From positions 1 through 64,000 of the forward strand of contig JBHEQV010000006.1 of assembly GCA_046530735.1 (NCBI GenBank): a DNA stretch of 64,000 nt, written 5' to 3'. This document shows, piece after piece, positions 11,426 through 22,369 of the stretch (positions within the stretch are counted from its first letter, which is position 1; each line of letters starts with the position of its first letter). The notes beneath the pieces were generated by a model. The model was given only the letters and a program-made list of their open reading frames with translations, did not search any database and was not told the origin of the DNA. The stretch comes from Arsenophonus sp046530735. Lineage in GTDB: Bacteria; Pseudomonadota; Gammaproteobacteria; Enterobacterales; Enterobacteriaceae. The position numbers and the translations under genes are program-made.

Positions 11426-11971
11426 TTAATTTTTATATTTTGCGCCCTGACGACGATTATATGGACGATCAGCTGATCCGGATAAAGTTTCAAAACTTAA
11501 TGCGCAAATAACCATACCCGGCCGTAGTGCTAATGGCAATTTGCCTGAATTATAAAACTCTAGCACGATCTGACCGCACCAACCGGGATCAATACGGTGA
11601 GCAGTAACATGCACCATCAATCCTAAGCGAGCAAGAGAAGAACGACCATCAAGCCAACCAACAATATTATTAGGTAAAGTGACTGATTCTAAAGTGATTG
11701 CCAATACTAATTCACCAGGATGCAAAAAAAACGAATCATTATGGCTTAAAATGATTTCATCACTTATTACTCGATCTAATACAGCATTAATTTCATTTTT
11801 TGACCCACTAAGATTGATGTAAGGTGAAGTGTATCCCTGAAATACTTGAAATTTATTGCCTAAACAAATATCAACTGTTGCTCCATTAATTCGTTCAATT
11901 GATGGGCGTGGTTCAATAATCAATTTCTTTTCATTAAGATATTTAACTATATCACGGTCACAAAGTCGCAT
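11426..11971 (-). CDS. dcd: dCTP deaminase, shortened C-terminus
   Basis: Dcd deaminates dCTP to dUTP, feeding dTMP synthesis. The 181-residue frame keeps the trimeric dUTPase-fold core: RINGATVDICLGN, LHPGELVLAITLESV, the DGRSSLARLGL segment, TAHRIDPGW and the catalytic glutamate in IVLEFYNSGKLPLALRPGM. It ends at AKYKN, about 12 residues before the E. coli end. In that enzyme the tail closes over the active site, so activity may be altered. An AAGGAG seven bases before the ATG supports the start. It follows udk by 32 bp on the same strand and is probably co-transcribed with it. Confidence 0.93.
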   Translation of the reverse strand: MRLCDRDIVKYLNEKKLIIEPRPSIERINGATVDICLGNKFQVFQGYTSPYINLSGSKNEINAVLDRVISDEIILSHNDSFFLHPGELVLAITLESVTLPNNIVGWLDGRSSLARLGLMVHVTAHRIDPGWCGQIVLEFYNSGKLPLALRPGMVICALSFETLSGSADRPYNRRQGAKYKN

Positions 11972-12003
11972 TTTTTATCTCCTTATGAGAATTGCTAATC
12001 TAT

Positions 12004-12660
12004 TTATAGATAATTACTAGCAGAACAGAACTCCCCTATTTTAGCTTTTAGAATATCAATTGCCACCCGATTTTTTCCGCCACGAGGAACAATAATATCT
12101 GCATATTGTTTTGATGGCTCAATAAACTGAAGAAACATTGGACGAACTGTTTTTGTATATTGTTCAATAACAGAATCTAATGTTCGCTCTCGTTCATTAA
12201 CATCCCGTTTAATTCTTCTTACTAAGCAAATATCCAGTGGCGTATCAACATAAATGGAAAAATCCATATTCTTACGTAATCGCTTATCAGTTAATAATAA
12301 AATACCTTCAATAATGATAACTTTTTTAGGCTGAAAAAAAAATGTTACGCGCTTACGCGTATGCTGAGTATAATCGTATTGTGGCAGATTAATACCTTTT
12401 CCTGTTTTCAATAATTGAAGATGATGAAAAAGCAAATCATGATCCATTGAGTTTGGATGGTCGTAGTTTACTTTCACTCGTTCTTCCATTGGAATATCAT
12501 ATTGATCTCGATAGTAACAATCCTCAGTAATCACACCAATATTGTGGTCACCAACTTGACTACGTAGTTCATTATAAAGTGTTTTTGCAATAAGACTTTT
12601 ACCCGATGCTGAAGCACCAGATATACCTACAATAGCGCAGTTATGTGCTGGATCAGCCAT
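12004..12660 (-). CDS. udk: Uridine kinase
   Basis: Udk phosphorylates uridine and cytidine to UMP and CMP with GTP or ATP, the main pyrimidine-nucleoside salvage step. The 218-residue protein (E. coli 213) has the P-loop GISGASASGKS at about 12-22, the EDCYYRDQ and YDHP substrate-binding segments near 45-70, the VIIEGILLL strand near 115 and the RIKRDVNERERT lid near 150. It is the first gene of the surviving udk-dcd pair. The start at 12660 matches the family; the ribosome site is weak (CAGG, about 13 bases upstream). Confidence 0.96.
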   Translation of the reverse strand: MADPAHNCAIVGISGASASGKSLIAKTLYNELRSQVGDHNIGVITEDCYYRDQYDIPMEERVKVNYDHPNSMDHDLLFHHLQLLKTGKGINLPQYDYTQHTRKRVTFFFQPKKVIIIEGILLLTDKRLRKNMDFSIYVDTPLDICLVRRIKRDVNERERTLDSVIEQYTKTVRPMFLQFIEPSKQYADIIVPRGGKNRVAIDILKAKIGEFCSASNYL

Positions 12661-12794
12661 TTTAAATAACCTGAATTTGAATAAAAGGAATTAATATAAT
12701 TAAATATTATAAGCGAAAGAATTATAAGGGGTTATTTTAGTATCTTCCAGCATTTAAAATTAAGTCTAACTAATTTTTATAATAAGACCTAACT

Positions 12795-13400
12795 ATTTCC
12801 TACAGAATTATTATATAGATCCTTTTTGCACAGTCCTATTCATAGCAAAGAGATTACTCGGGATATAGTTGATGGCAAAATATCATTATGGTTGTTTCCT
12901 CTTCAGACAAACACAATATCTAAAATCAGAGTTAATCTTAAGGTTAACACAGAGAGAACCCCTTAGCTCTAATTTGGTTAAGCGTTATGGCATCTGCTAA
13001 ATTTATCTTTTCTTAAAGGGCGAAACAAGATGATATTGATGATCACGCCATATTCGTCATTGGTTGCCGATGATCCTGTCGTCGTCCTCAGGAAGTCCTA
13101 GTAATTTTTCTGTAAAAACTTTTTATTCCTTTCTACGATTTGCTGGTAATCCCTATATAAATTCCTAAACTCTGTGTTGATCTCTATTTGGATTAAATTA
13201 CTGTTTATATAGGTGCGGAAATGGGAATTTGCGTGAAATAAGAGAAGAAGCATACAAAGTTATAATCTAAAAGCGTTTAAAATCTACGAATTTGTTTATC
13301 TACACGTAGATGTGAAATATCTTTTACAAGTATCAAAATAAAACTTCACAATGTTATCTTTTCGTAGGCATAAGATCTCGACACTCTCTATGGATTTTAT
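12795..13400 (+). mobile_element. IS481-family element, 5' part, degenerate
   Basis: This matches the 5' end and early transposase region of the IS481 copies at 37150-38130 and 53800-54660. Those two share the left-end ATTATATAGA..CC stretch and the segment that in the best copy reads LAKRYGTSELTVTK. The copy breaks off where an IS91-type fragment begins. Confidence 0.65.
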
Positions 13401-13738
13401 CCGTCTTTAGAACGTAGGACAACTATTGGGCATGAGCAAGCGCAGCTACACTAGTTTTGGGATGTTCATGATTTAAGTACTGTTTAATATTCTACGATAT
13501 GTTAATTTTTTAGGAATAAATCCAGATGGATCAGAAAAAATCTTCTAGAAAGTATAAACTGGATAAATTAGAAAAATAATAGGAGACTTTACATATTACG
13601 CCCATGTTTTATCCAAAGCATTTTATCATCTCCCTCATAAAATGAATGAGGATAGGCTAACTGATTTTTATAACACTCAAAATACGCTATATAGCAATGC
13701 GTCTAACTCGGCCATAATTTTTGACATGCAGTATTATT
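13400..13738 (+). mobile_element. IS91-family 5' fragment
   Basis: This fragment is similar to the 5' (upstream) portion of the IS91-type copy at 31520-33500, whose matching segment is the reverse complement of about 33130-33490. The alignment is seen by eye, including a shared TATGTTAATTTTTT..AA.AA.TTATCCAG stretch. It does not contain the HUH region. Confidence 0.55.
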
Positions 13739-13739
13739 C

Positions 13740-14885
13740 ACCGAGAGTTATACTTATTTTAGTGTATTGGATTTTGAGATGGCAGCGTGTATCCCCTTCC
13801 TCCCTCCCTGATTGATTTCATAAATGATTTTAATAAAAGAGAGATGATATGCTACAAAAGTCTACCCTATAGATATTCGCAAAATCAGATATTACCATGA
13901 TTCCATTGCATAAGCTCATCCGTAATATTGCTAGGTAGCTGATAACACTGCTGTTGAGACGGAGCTCGAAGCCATGTCTGCTACAAAATATTAAAGCTAA
14001 TTTGTCGACAGGCGCTGTATCGTCCTTTCGTAACAGCTATTTACCATAGAAAACCATATAAACTGATATTGGCGATGTTAAGATTAAAGTGCTTAATGTC
14101 AGGAATCGCAGCGGTAACGGAATATTCTTCAACAGTTCATTGCTATCATGAACTTTATGCCTGCGAGGCTATTTGTCCTTCACCTATGATTTTTATGAAG
14201 TCCTGAGCGCTTCTTGGTGAAATCACGTGATCTTCCTGTCGTGGAGATCATTAGCAGATTGAAATAGGAAGATCTTGAAGGGCTATATGCAATGGTATCT
14301 GAGTGATTTAGTAATACGCACTACGTTTATTTCTTGGCTGATGATATATGCTATCTCTTATCAACCAAGATAATCGCTTTTACCTACTTGTAATTCGATG
14401 GCACTGCGCATGGACGTAAAGGAGCTAGATACAGTCGAAAATTCTTATCGAGAGTATAAACAAAACTGGGTATAACTTTTCAATGGCTGGTAAGTACTGT
14501 GCTTAACCGTATTTTCCAGGGTTGATGAAAGCCGATGCCTTTATTTTTTTAGAATGCAATGCTAAAGATATTCTCGGACATGTAGCTACAACGCTGTTAG
14601 GTATACAAAATAGCTGATATGCTAGCATTCATCTCCAAAGGAATGCGCTGAAAGTTTAAGGGTAAGCTTGCGGGGAGGTATGGCTAGTAGAGAAGATCCC
14701 TGATGTCGATAATAAAAACCCTTTGAATGGTATTCAAGTTTCTCCCGTCTGATTAGAAAATCTAGAACCGGCTAAAAAGATTTAGCTCTGATTGTTGGTG
14801 CTAAACAACATCTAATTAAAAATAAAGAAAAGATTTATAAAGCATCAGAGCGAGAATCTTGACTATTCATACACCAGAGTTTTTA
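13740..14885 (+). mobile_element. IS256-family element, degenerate
   Basis: This forward copy begins with the shared 5' sequence 'agttatacttatttt..agtgta' and ends near 14880 at the 'aaagcatcagagcgaga' tip. Around 14085-14115 it keeps the stretch that encodes the family's KVRDRSGNGI motif, so the assignment is secure although the frame is broken. Confidence 0.75.
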
Positions 14886-15075
14886 ACAACTCTAATTCCG
14901 ATTAAGAACTTAATATCATTCTACATGACATATTTATCTGTATAATCAGGAATTATCCAAATCAGAATTGAGTAGTAAAACTTCATTGCAGTTTATGAAA
15001 GATTAGTTTCAAGTTAAACCTGAATTATTTTAAAAACCATACTTTATACCATCTTATGGAATAAGATAACTCAGT
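14880..15075 (+). mobile_element. IS481 3' tail
   Basis: This is the last part of an IS481 transposase. The frame can still be read with shifts as ...S.TSLQFMKD.FQVKPEL..., matching the C-terminal SLQSMKDRFKVKPELFKK of the copy at 37150-38130. It may be the right end of the element whose left end lies at 12795, with the IS91 and IS256 pieces between them. Confidence 0.65.
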
Positions 15076-15393
15076 TGTATCCAGTAAACAAATATTATTT
15101 GGATATTTAACAAGTTAAACAAGACAAATATCATGATTGTTCTACCTGAGAGAAAGGCAGTATAGTTAATATTAAGTTTCTATTATTAAGTAAAGATAAA
15201 ATAAGTAAAAAGCACATTAATATTATTAACTAATATAAAGCATATTTTGAAAATAACATAAATACTGGCTATATAATAAAACATGCTGACTAATAATTAG
15301 TCCGTTTAATCTGGTAGAGTGGTATTGATCATTAGGATTAAAAATGGCAATAATTTATTATTGTTATTTTTATTTAGTGTTTTTTTATTATTA

Positions 15394-15949
15394 ATCTATT
15401 TTACTTGCAATACCAGGATTTATTTAGCTCGAGTATTTGAACTTAATAGAAAAATATTTTTGTTACCAGAGCTAATTGTTTAATATCATTCCTTTGTATG
15501 CTAAAAATAGATTTTTCTTGGTGCTAAATTATCGGTCAATCTCGTTAAGCGGCTTTTAAGTACTTTTGGATCATCATATACTGTGCGAATATTGGAAAAT
15601 TTGTCAATTTTTATTGAATTGGATTTTGCAATAGTGATGATTCGAAACCGACACCTCGAAGCACTGTAGTTCGAGAAAAACAACTATTTCAATGAAACTT
15701 AAGTTGCTCTTATCTTCTCAAAAATAGTTGTACTGGCTAAGGGAATTTGATCTGCTGATCATGCTAGAAAATGACGCCCATTTACCTAAATCTAATTATA
15801 ATTTTAGCAGTTTATCGGAACTGGAGTCTTCGACTAAATCATCTTGTTTAATTAGAGCAACTTGTAAGTTTGTATTGTGAAAATCATCAAAACTGATTAT
15901 ATCTTGAATATAATCCTGAGTCTTGTTGTTTTAGTCATCGTATGTGCTG
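15394..15949 (-). pseudogene. metG: metG C-terminal dimerisation domain, destroyed
   Basis: Past the stop codon of the metG core, the C-terminal tRNA-binding (EMAP-II-like) domain of methionyl-tRNA synthetase can still be read in broken frames. One part is SFDDFHNTNLQVALI at about 15900, matching TFDDFAKVDLRVALI. A second, at 15501-15595, reads FSNIRTVYDDP.....LAPRKIYF and matches FSGIRSAYPDP....NLAPRKMRF. A final KNIFLLSSNTRAK piece lies near 15440. An IS256 fragment at 15596-15775 separates the first two. This domain makes the E. coli enzyme dimeric and is not needed for catalysis. Confidence 0.85.
15596..15775 (+). mobile_element. IS256 3' fragment inside metG C-terminal domain
   Basis: About 180 bp match the 3' end of the IS256-type element (compare 22120-22270: 'gaagtactgtagttcaaaa' and 'aagggaatttgacctgc'). 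It interrupts the ruined C-terminal domain of metG. Confidence 0.7.
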
Positions 15950-17599
15950 TTATATTTTGCTAGATGCCGCTAACATAGCGATTATATTGTTCATTTTAAC
16001 TCGTTTAAATAAGGTTTTAAATGGTGTAATTTCTTTATTTAACAAAGGCTTGCTAATATCATCCCAGTTAAGTGAAATATTTAAAAAAGTTTCTGCCCGG
16101 CTCGTGAGCCCCGGTAATATAGGTTTCAAATAAGTCATTAGCACGCGAAATAAATTGATACCCATAGAACAAATATCATGTAAATCTTGTTCACGGCCTT
16201 CCTGATTAGCAACTACCCATGGTGCTTGTTTATTGATATAACGATTAGCCAGATCGGCAAGTGACATAATTTCACAAATCGCCTTGTTGTATTCACGATG
16301 ACAAAATTGTTGAGCAATTTTGTCAGCTGCAGCAATAAATTCCTGGTAAAGCTCAGGATCTGCAAGGCGTGATGATAACTTACAATGAAAGCGTTTTTTG
16401 ATAAATCCAACATTGCGAGCCGCAATGTTGACGACTTTATTAACAATATCGCTATTTACCCTTTGGACAAAGTCTTTTAAGTTGAGATCAATATCATTAA
16501 TGCGGGAAGAAAGCTTGGCGGCATAATAGTAACGTAAACAATCAGGATCCATCTGATCTAAATAGGCACGCGCGGTAATAAAAGTACCCCGTGATTTAGA
16601 CATTTTTGCGCCATTAACGGTTATGTAACCATGAACAAAGATATTGGTAGGTTTACGATAACCACTACCTTCTAATATTGCTGGCCAAAATAGACTATGG
16701 AAGTAGATAATATCTTTGCCAATAAAGTGGTAAAGATCAGCAGTAGAATCTTTATGCCAATAACTATCATAATCAATATTAGGCTGTTTGTTACATAGAT
16801 TTTTGAATGTTCCCATATAGCCAATTGGTGCGTCTAACCAGACGTAAAAGTATTTGCCATGCTCATTAGGAATTTCAAAACCAAAGTAAGGAGCATCACG
16901 AGTAATATCCCATTGCTCTAAACCAACTTCAAACCACTCTTGCATTTTATTTGCCACTTGTGGTTCTAAAGCCCCTGAGTGTATCCAAGTTTGGAGCATA
17001 TTACTAAATGCAGGTAAATCAAAGAAAAAATGCTCTGTTTCACGCATTTCAGGTGTTGCACCAGAAATTACCGAGTGAGGATTGATAAGTTCTGTTGGGT
17101 TATAAGTTGTGCTACAGACCTCACAATTATCACCGTATTGATCAGGTGTTTGGCATTTTGGACAACTTCCTTTAACAAGGCGATCTGATAGAAACATACC
17201 CTGTTTAGGATCATAAAGTTGTGAGATTGTTTTTTTTTTGATATAGCCACTATTTTTTAGAGTTAAATAAATTTGTTCAGATAATGTTTTATTTTCAATA
17301 CTATGAGTTGAATGGTAATTATCGTAACTAGTAGCAAAGTCAGAAAGATCATGTTGATGCTCTTGACTTACTTTACTAATAATCTCCTCAGGCGCTATAC
17401 CTAATTGCTGAGCTTTTAGCATAATTGGTGTACCATGGGCATCATCAGCACAAATAAAGTAAACCTGTTTGCCGCGCATTCGTTGATAACGAACCCAAAT
17501 ATCGGCCTGAATATGCTCTAACATATGGCCAAGGTGTATTGAACCGTTAGCATAAGGTAACGCACAGGTTACTAAAAGTTTTTTTACGACTTGAGACAT
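15950..17599 (-). CDS. metG: Methionyl-tRNA synthetase, catalytic and anticodon-binding core only
   Basis: MetG charges tRNA-Met with methionine. The 549-residue open frame carries the Rossmann fold with the HIGH-type motif YANGSIHLGHML at 16-27, the knuckle zinc cysteines CPKC and CEVC near 145-165, the KMSKS loop (AKMSKSRGTF) near 335, and the anticodon-binding helical domain to about 545. The E. coli enzyme has 677 residues; this one stops in the linker after the helical domain. Trypsin or engineered fragments of the E. coli protein ending at about residue 547-551 are active monomers. I therefore infer that this truncated gene is still functional and under selection, while the C-terminal part decayed. 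It is divergent from the mrp relic, as in E. coli. Confidence 0.92.
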   Translation of the reverse strand: MSQVVKKLLVTCALPYANGSIHLGHMLEHIQADIWVRYQRMRGKQVYFICADDAHGTPIMLKAQQLGIAPEEIISKVSQEHQHDLSDFATSYDNYHSTHSIENKTLSEQIYLTLKNSGYIKKKTISQLYDPKQGMFLSDRLVKGSCPKCQTPDQYGDNCEVCSTTYNPTELINPHSVISGATPEMRETEHFFFDLPAFSNMLQTWIHSGALEPQVANKMQEWFEVGLEQWDITRDAPYFGFEIPNEHGKYFYVWLDAPIGYMGTFKNLCNKQPNIDYDSYWHKDSTADLYHFIGKDIIYFHSLFWPAILEGSGYRKPTNIFVHGYITVNGAKMSKSRGTFITARAYLDQMDPDCLRYYYAAKLSSRINDIDLNLKDFVQRVNSDIVNKVVNIAARNVGFIKKRFHCKLSSRLADPELYQEFIAAADKIAQQFCHREYNKAICEIMSLADLANRYINKQAPWVVANQEGREQDLHDICSMGINLFRVLMTYLKPILPGLTSRAETFLNISLNWDDISKPLLNKEITPFKTLFKRVKMNNIIAMLAASSKI

Positions 17600-17859
17600 A
17601 ATAAGAATTTAATTCCTATAAAAATTAACAATAATTTAACGTTAACTGATTGCAGTTTTCCAGCTAGCTCTGAAAATAGCTAATCTATTTTTATTTTATC
17701 GTAATTTTCCTTAATAAGTATCAATTTATTAATTTTAAATTTTAAATTTTAATTTAATTAAATTGTCCTTTAGGATTATATAGCTATTTATTATTAATAA
17801 ATTAAAATTAAATAAAAGAAGCAGGGATAAATTTAAAATCCTTCAAACAAATAAAACAT

Positions 17860-18900
17860 GAATAATTAACTTATCAAGTTGCTGAGGTTTTAACATATTT
17901 TATTATTCGAGATTACAAAATAATTTGAATACGTTAAAGACATTATATTATTATATATTTCTTGATGATCTTTTACATATTGAATTAGTGCATGCTTTTT
18001 TGTTAAGTATATATCCTTTTAAGTTATTAATTGAACAGCAGACATCACAATTACGAAAATTACTGGTACGCACAAGCAGTATACTGGAAATTACGTGATA
18101 ATATCAATATATTATGTAGAATAAATAATTTTCCTAGAATAATGCGATCAGTAATATTACTTATATAAATTCAGGTAAATATTGAGTTGGTAAATCAATC
18201 ACGAGAGTGAATTTAGTGTTGGTTTCAGCGAAATAAGGAGCGAAGGTATGTATTATACATGCTGATATTTATATTCAACTATGTTGATAACTAAAAATCA
18301 GCCTTTTACAGGTTCTAAATTACTGTAGAACCTGTGGAATTCATAATGGCTTATGAGTTCGGCAACTAATTCAATTAGTTATTTGGTTAATGATAATAAT
18401 GTAATGATATAGTGCAATCCAATGCTTAGCAAATCTTTGATAGAAATGTTACAGGATACCAAATGAGAAGATTTAGATTATTTAGCAGTTGATATGCTAC
18501 TTGTTACTGGTGATATCTAGTTAATTCTATTACAGAATATACTTATTACTGCAGTTATTGTTGTCACTGCAATGCAAAATATTTGCTTCGCTTGATGTGA
18601 TAAATATATTGCGATGCTTGATAAAATTAAAGTATCTGTTATTAGATTTCGTTGGAAATATGAATTTATATATTTGTAGTAATTGTGAATATTCAAATCC
18701 TATTTTTTCTCTGTGGAAAAAATATTATTTAAAAATACAAGTTGTAAACTGTTAAATAAGGATATCCGTTACATATTTCTCTAATGAGAAATTAGATCAA
18801 GGTTAACCGACAGTAATGCAAGATCCAAATAGTGAGTTCGTTACTACTTATTGAGAAATAGTAGCGACTATTTCTGATCAAATGTACTGGATAGGAAAAA
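17860..18900 (+). pseudogene. mrp: mrp relic, Fe-S carrier ATPase
   Basis: Mrp (ApbC) is a P-loop Fe-S cluster carrier. Homologous pieces run in order across stops. They are DDLLHIELVHAFLL near 17970 (E. coli DDTLHVELVMPFVW), a VCIIHADIY piece near 18265 (VGILDADIYGP), LDYLAVDMLLVTGDI near 18475 (LDYLVLDMPPGTGDI), and LYICSNCEYSNPIF near 18670, which preserves the CxxC Fe-S ligand motif. The ORF at 18558-18755 is part of this relic. The P-loop segment is not recognisable. It lies divergent to metG, its usual partner. Confidence 0.85.
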
Positions 18901-19310
18901 CCCCACTAAAATTGCTTTCTGAGCTATTTAAGCTAATTTTGCATAGATTGCAATGGAGTTTTATTACTCAATATTGATTGGTGTAATTTCTGATTGCACA
19001 GTCAAAGATATCGATATTAAGTGATCTCAAGCTCTTGAACAGAATCGAATGATGGATTTGTAATCGCTCAAGAGCTTCTATACGATCATTAGATCGCTTG
19101 ATCATGCTATAATTTCCAGTTTAAGGATGGATCGGCAGACTAAGTCAGTATTCTATATCAAGCTCTGTACATAAATGTTTGAATTCATGTTTTCAAGTAT
19201 TTAAACGTTTTTCAAATTAAAAGGAGGTCTCTAAATTTTTTATAATTGCATGTAAGTATCCGATGTATTGTTATTGGATATGCTCGGTTAAAGTCACGTA
19301 AAAGTATCAA
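18890..19310 (-). mobile_element. IS481 3' part, reverse, degenerate
   Basis: This stretch follows the reverse-oriented IS481 copy at 57975-58835 in sequence order (tail 'tgcaatggagttttattactcaatattgattgg', then 'ctgtacataaa'). It ends near 19310, and an IS91-type relic follows. Confidence 0.65.
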
Positions 19311-19323
19311 TCATTAGTCGAGC

Positions 19324-19350
19324 GATTTTGATTTTGATTTTGATTTTGAT
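19324..19350 (+). repeat. GATTTT hexanucleotide tandem repeat, 4.5 copies
   Basis: Four and a half perfect copies of GATTTT lie between the IS481 and IS91 relics. The run is flanked by an inverted pair, GAGCGATTT at 19320 and AAATCGCTC at 19363. Confidence 0.9.
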
Positions 19351-20960
19351 AGTTAGAAAATTAAATCGCTCTTTAAGAGAAGACAAAATCATGCATTTTT
19401 CTTAAAAAACAGAGTCGATTTGCTTGGTCTATTATAAGTTATAGTTTCATTATAGTGTGTATTCTTTTATCTAATGCTCTAATTTTATAGATATTAACCT
19501 AGTTTTGACTTAATAAGCTTCGGTTTTCATTTTATGAATTGATTCTAATAATAATTCAGTTGCCTGTTTCCAAAACTATACATTGATAAAAATAATCTAT
19601 CTCTACATAAAATGTATTTATACAGATCTGTGCGAAATAAATCCTTTTATAAAAAAGGAAGAACTCTGGTTTTTACGGCCTTTATCTTCAGCACTTTATA
19701 TACTTTTACCAATAATGTTTCCCGTTTATAATTCAACAAGAATCTATAGTAACAGATCATTTAAATACCTAGCAAAATATGGCTAAATATATAGAGCCCA
19801 ATTATCTCTTATTGCGTTAAAATTTACTTTTCTGGTACTACTAGTGGTCATGTAGTGATGCAGAACTCCCTCCTCCTCATCAGTAATATCATATTTTAAC
19901 GCAGATATCGGGGTGTTTTATCGCTCGAGAGGGTGTATTTCACGCTATTCCTAACCATTTTTGTCTTTTTAGAAAAGTGTATTTTCTCTAGCTAGTAACT
20001 TTTGTACTGTGCCTTCAAGTAACGCCGCCACTTCTTCTTGGTACGAATATACTTCATACTAGGATAATCTGGGATTTATCAGATCATTCATGCAATAAGT
20101 TGTTAGATGACAACGCCTCACCAAATTTTTTTGGCCGCTCTTTTTTTGAAGAATAAAATATTATACAACATATTTAATATTCAGACCGATACGGGTCATG
20201 GAGACATGAACATGCGAATATTGATTGAGTTATCGACTATATAGTGTACAAGGAATACAAGATAGCAATTTTGATACCCTGTTTGCGTTTCTCCACTGCA
20301 GTTTAACGCAGTGGTATTTCTCCAGGGAGAATAGGGTGTTGAGTAGGAACTAAGTAGGTAGTTATTGTTAAAAAGGCCAAAGAAGATGGACATCATAAAA
20401 GTAATGTGTTGTAAGTTATAGTCGGGTAAAATATGAACCTGTTGTGCTAATCATTACTCGGTAGCTTTGACGTCGCATGAACTCCAGGCTTTGATTTATA
20501 GCTTTGACAGAAAAATAGCGCTAGGAAATTCAGGAAAGATGCAGAAGTAGTGCCCAGATATATCCATAATGGCACAAGTACCGTAATCAAACAAGTGTTC
20601 ACTTAACAAATAGACTGATCAACGAGTTTATACTTTTACTGTGTTTTTCAAGAAATTTATTCCAGACATCATGAATGGTAAAAAGCAGTTTAGTTTTAGA
20701 AATATACATCTTTATATATTACCTTGAGTATTTTGCTAGAAAAATGGAAATTGTCATCCTTGTCCATATTCGTTAGGTCTATGATCAGTTAATCTTTTCG
20801 TTTCTTCCAAGAGGTAAGAAAAAAGAGGTTATCACTATTCTTTATAGATGAATTTATCAACAAGCACATACTTTCAGTTATTATCTCCTCAATGCAGTTT
20901 TATTCAGTGGAATCGACTTGACTTGGACGTTCTCAAAACTATAAATAATCGTAACTATAG
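19345..20960 (-). mobile_element. IS91-family (HUH/Y2) element, degenerate
   Basis: Read on the minus strand in broken frames, this stretch matches IS91-type transposases. There is a WQHITFT..-like segment (LQHITFMMSIFFGLF) near 20390, then the NW.PH.H-type HUH region, degraded to LNQYSHVHV, near 20215. An ARYTKKP-like block lies near 20000 and a TDLYKYILCRDRL piece (DP..CILCG.R) near 19620. The short ORFs at 19583-19786 and 20196-20396 are by-products of the decay. The element is cut at its right by IS256. Confidence 0.7.
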
Positions 20961-20964
20961 GTGG

Positions 20965-22330
20965 ATAAAAGTTATACTCATTTTTAGTATATGGAGTTTC
21001 GGAAATATTGTCATATCCTGCTGATTTATTTTGTGAATGATTTTAACAACAGAGAAATGATGTTTCATGAATAAGTCTACCATACAGCTATCAGCAAAAT
21101 TAGATATGATCTGTGATTCATTATATGAAACTCATATATAATGGTGCCAGATAGCTGATAGGCACTGCGATGTTGAGGATGAACTAAAAGAAGGCTATAC
21201 TGCAACAACATTCTCAATGTCACCTTATTGTTGTCTGTAATGGTTTTTACCACAATAAACTTATACAGATTGTTATTGGGAATGTTGAGATTAAAGTGCT
21301 TAAGGTCAGGGATCGCAGCGGCAACGGAATATACTTAACAAGTTCATCACTGCCTTATATAAATCACGCAAAAATCGCCGAAGAATATTTTCATGGCCTT
21401 ATCTAAAAGGCATGTTTACCAATGATTTTCAGGAAGCTATATATGCGCTTCTCTTTTGATAAAAAATACATGAATTTCTCTGTAACGATACTATCAGAAG
21501 ACTCAAACAAAAATGATTTGAAGAGTTACAGGAAAATGAATGATGCCTTGCGTGATTAAGCGACACATCCTACATTTATTTCTTGACCGATGATATTTAC
21601 TTGCGCCTATTAAGCAAATAATCGTTTTATCTATTGGTCATATCGGAGTTATTGAATATGAACAAAAGAGCTAGTTATGGTAAAAGATGCTTATCAAGAG
21701 TTAAAATTGAACTGGATTAAACTTCTCAATAGTTACCAAGAAAGTGGCTTAACTGGATCTTCCAGGCTTGCTTACGGGAAATAGTTCTTGGTTTTTTGGA
21801 ATGCAATGGCAAATAATTCCGAATACACAACACCAATGTTGTTTGGTACACAAAACAGCTCATGCGCTACTTTTATTCTAAAAAGGTATGCAACTAAAAA
21901 TTTAAGGAGTGAGCTTCGGGAAGTCTGCCTACCAGAGAGTCGTGATGCCGCTAACAAAGCCTTTAATGCTTTGTTAGCAAGTGGGTTTCAGCAAATATAA
22001 TCTAACGATTAAGAATCTGAAAATATCGAGAAGAACAACTAGGATTCTATACCTTCCCGTTAGCGCACTTGGCATTAATAAGAGTCTCATGAATCCAATT
22101 AATCGATTTTTTAATAATCGTGAGGCTATAAAGCTGATATACGAAGAATTATCGAAGTACTGTAGTTCAAAACAACCATTTCAGTAGTATTTAATCTGTT
22201 ACTTCTGCTCATAAAAGCTGTAACCACATTAAGGGAATTTGACCTGCTTGACCTGACGTAAACAACATACATTTAAGGATGCAGAGCAGATTAACAAAGC
22301 ATCAGAGCCGATATACACGCAGATTTTATA
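20965..22330 (+). mobile_element. IS256-family element, most readable copy
   Basis: This near full-length copy shows what the family is. From an ATG at 21067 it reads KSTIQLSAKLD; near 21290 KVLKVRDRSGNGIY; near 21395 a degraded WLYLKG; near 21785-21870 the segment whose intact form reads FWNA...FP.T..Q.CWVHK; and near 22090 a C-terminal piece. These are hallmarks of IS256-family DDE transposases. Stops occur throughout. The ORFs at 21788-22000 and 21981-22187 are fragments of it. Confidence 0.8.
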
Positions 22331-22369
22331 ATAACTCCCAAAAATATTTATCCAAATATCACGTAAAGC

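Noticed and set aside
16213..17250. Short minus-strand ORFs inside metG and a plus-strand ORF at 15942-16133
   Set aside because: They are alternative frames of metG, whose own frame is continuous and conserved.
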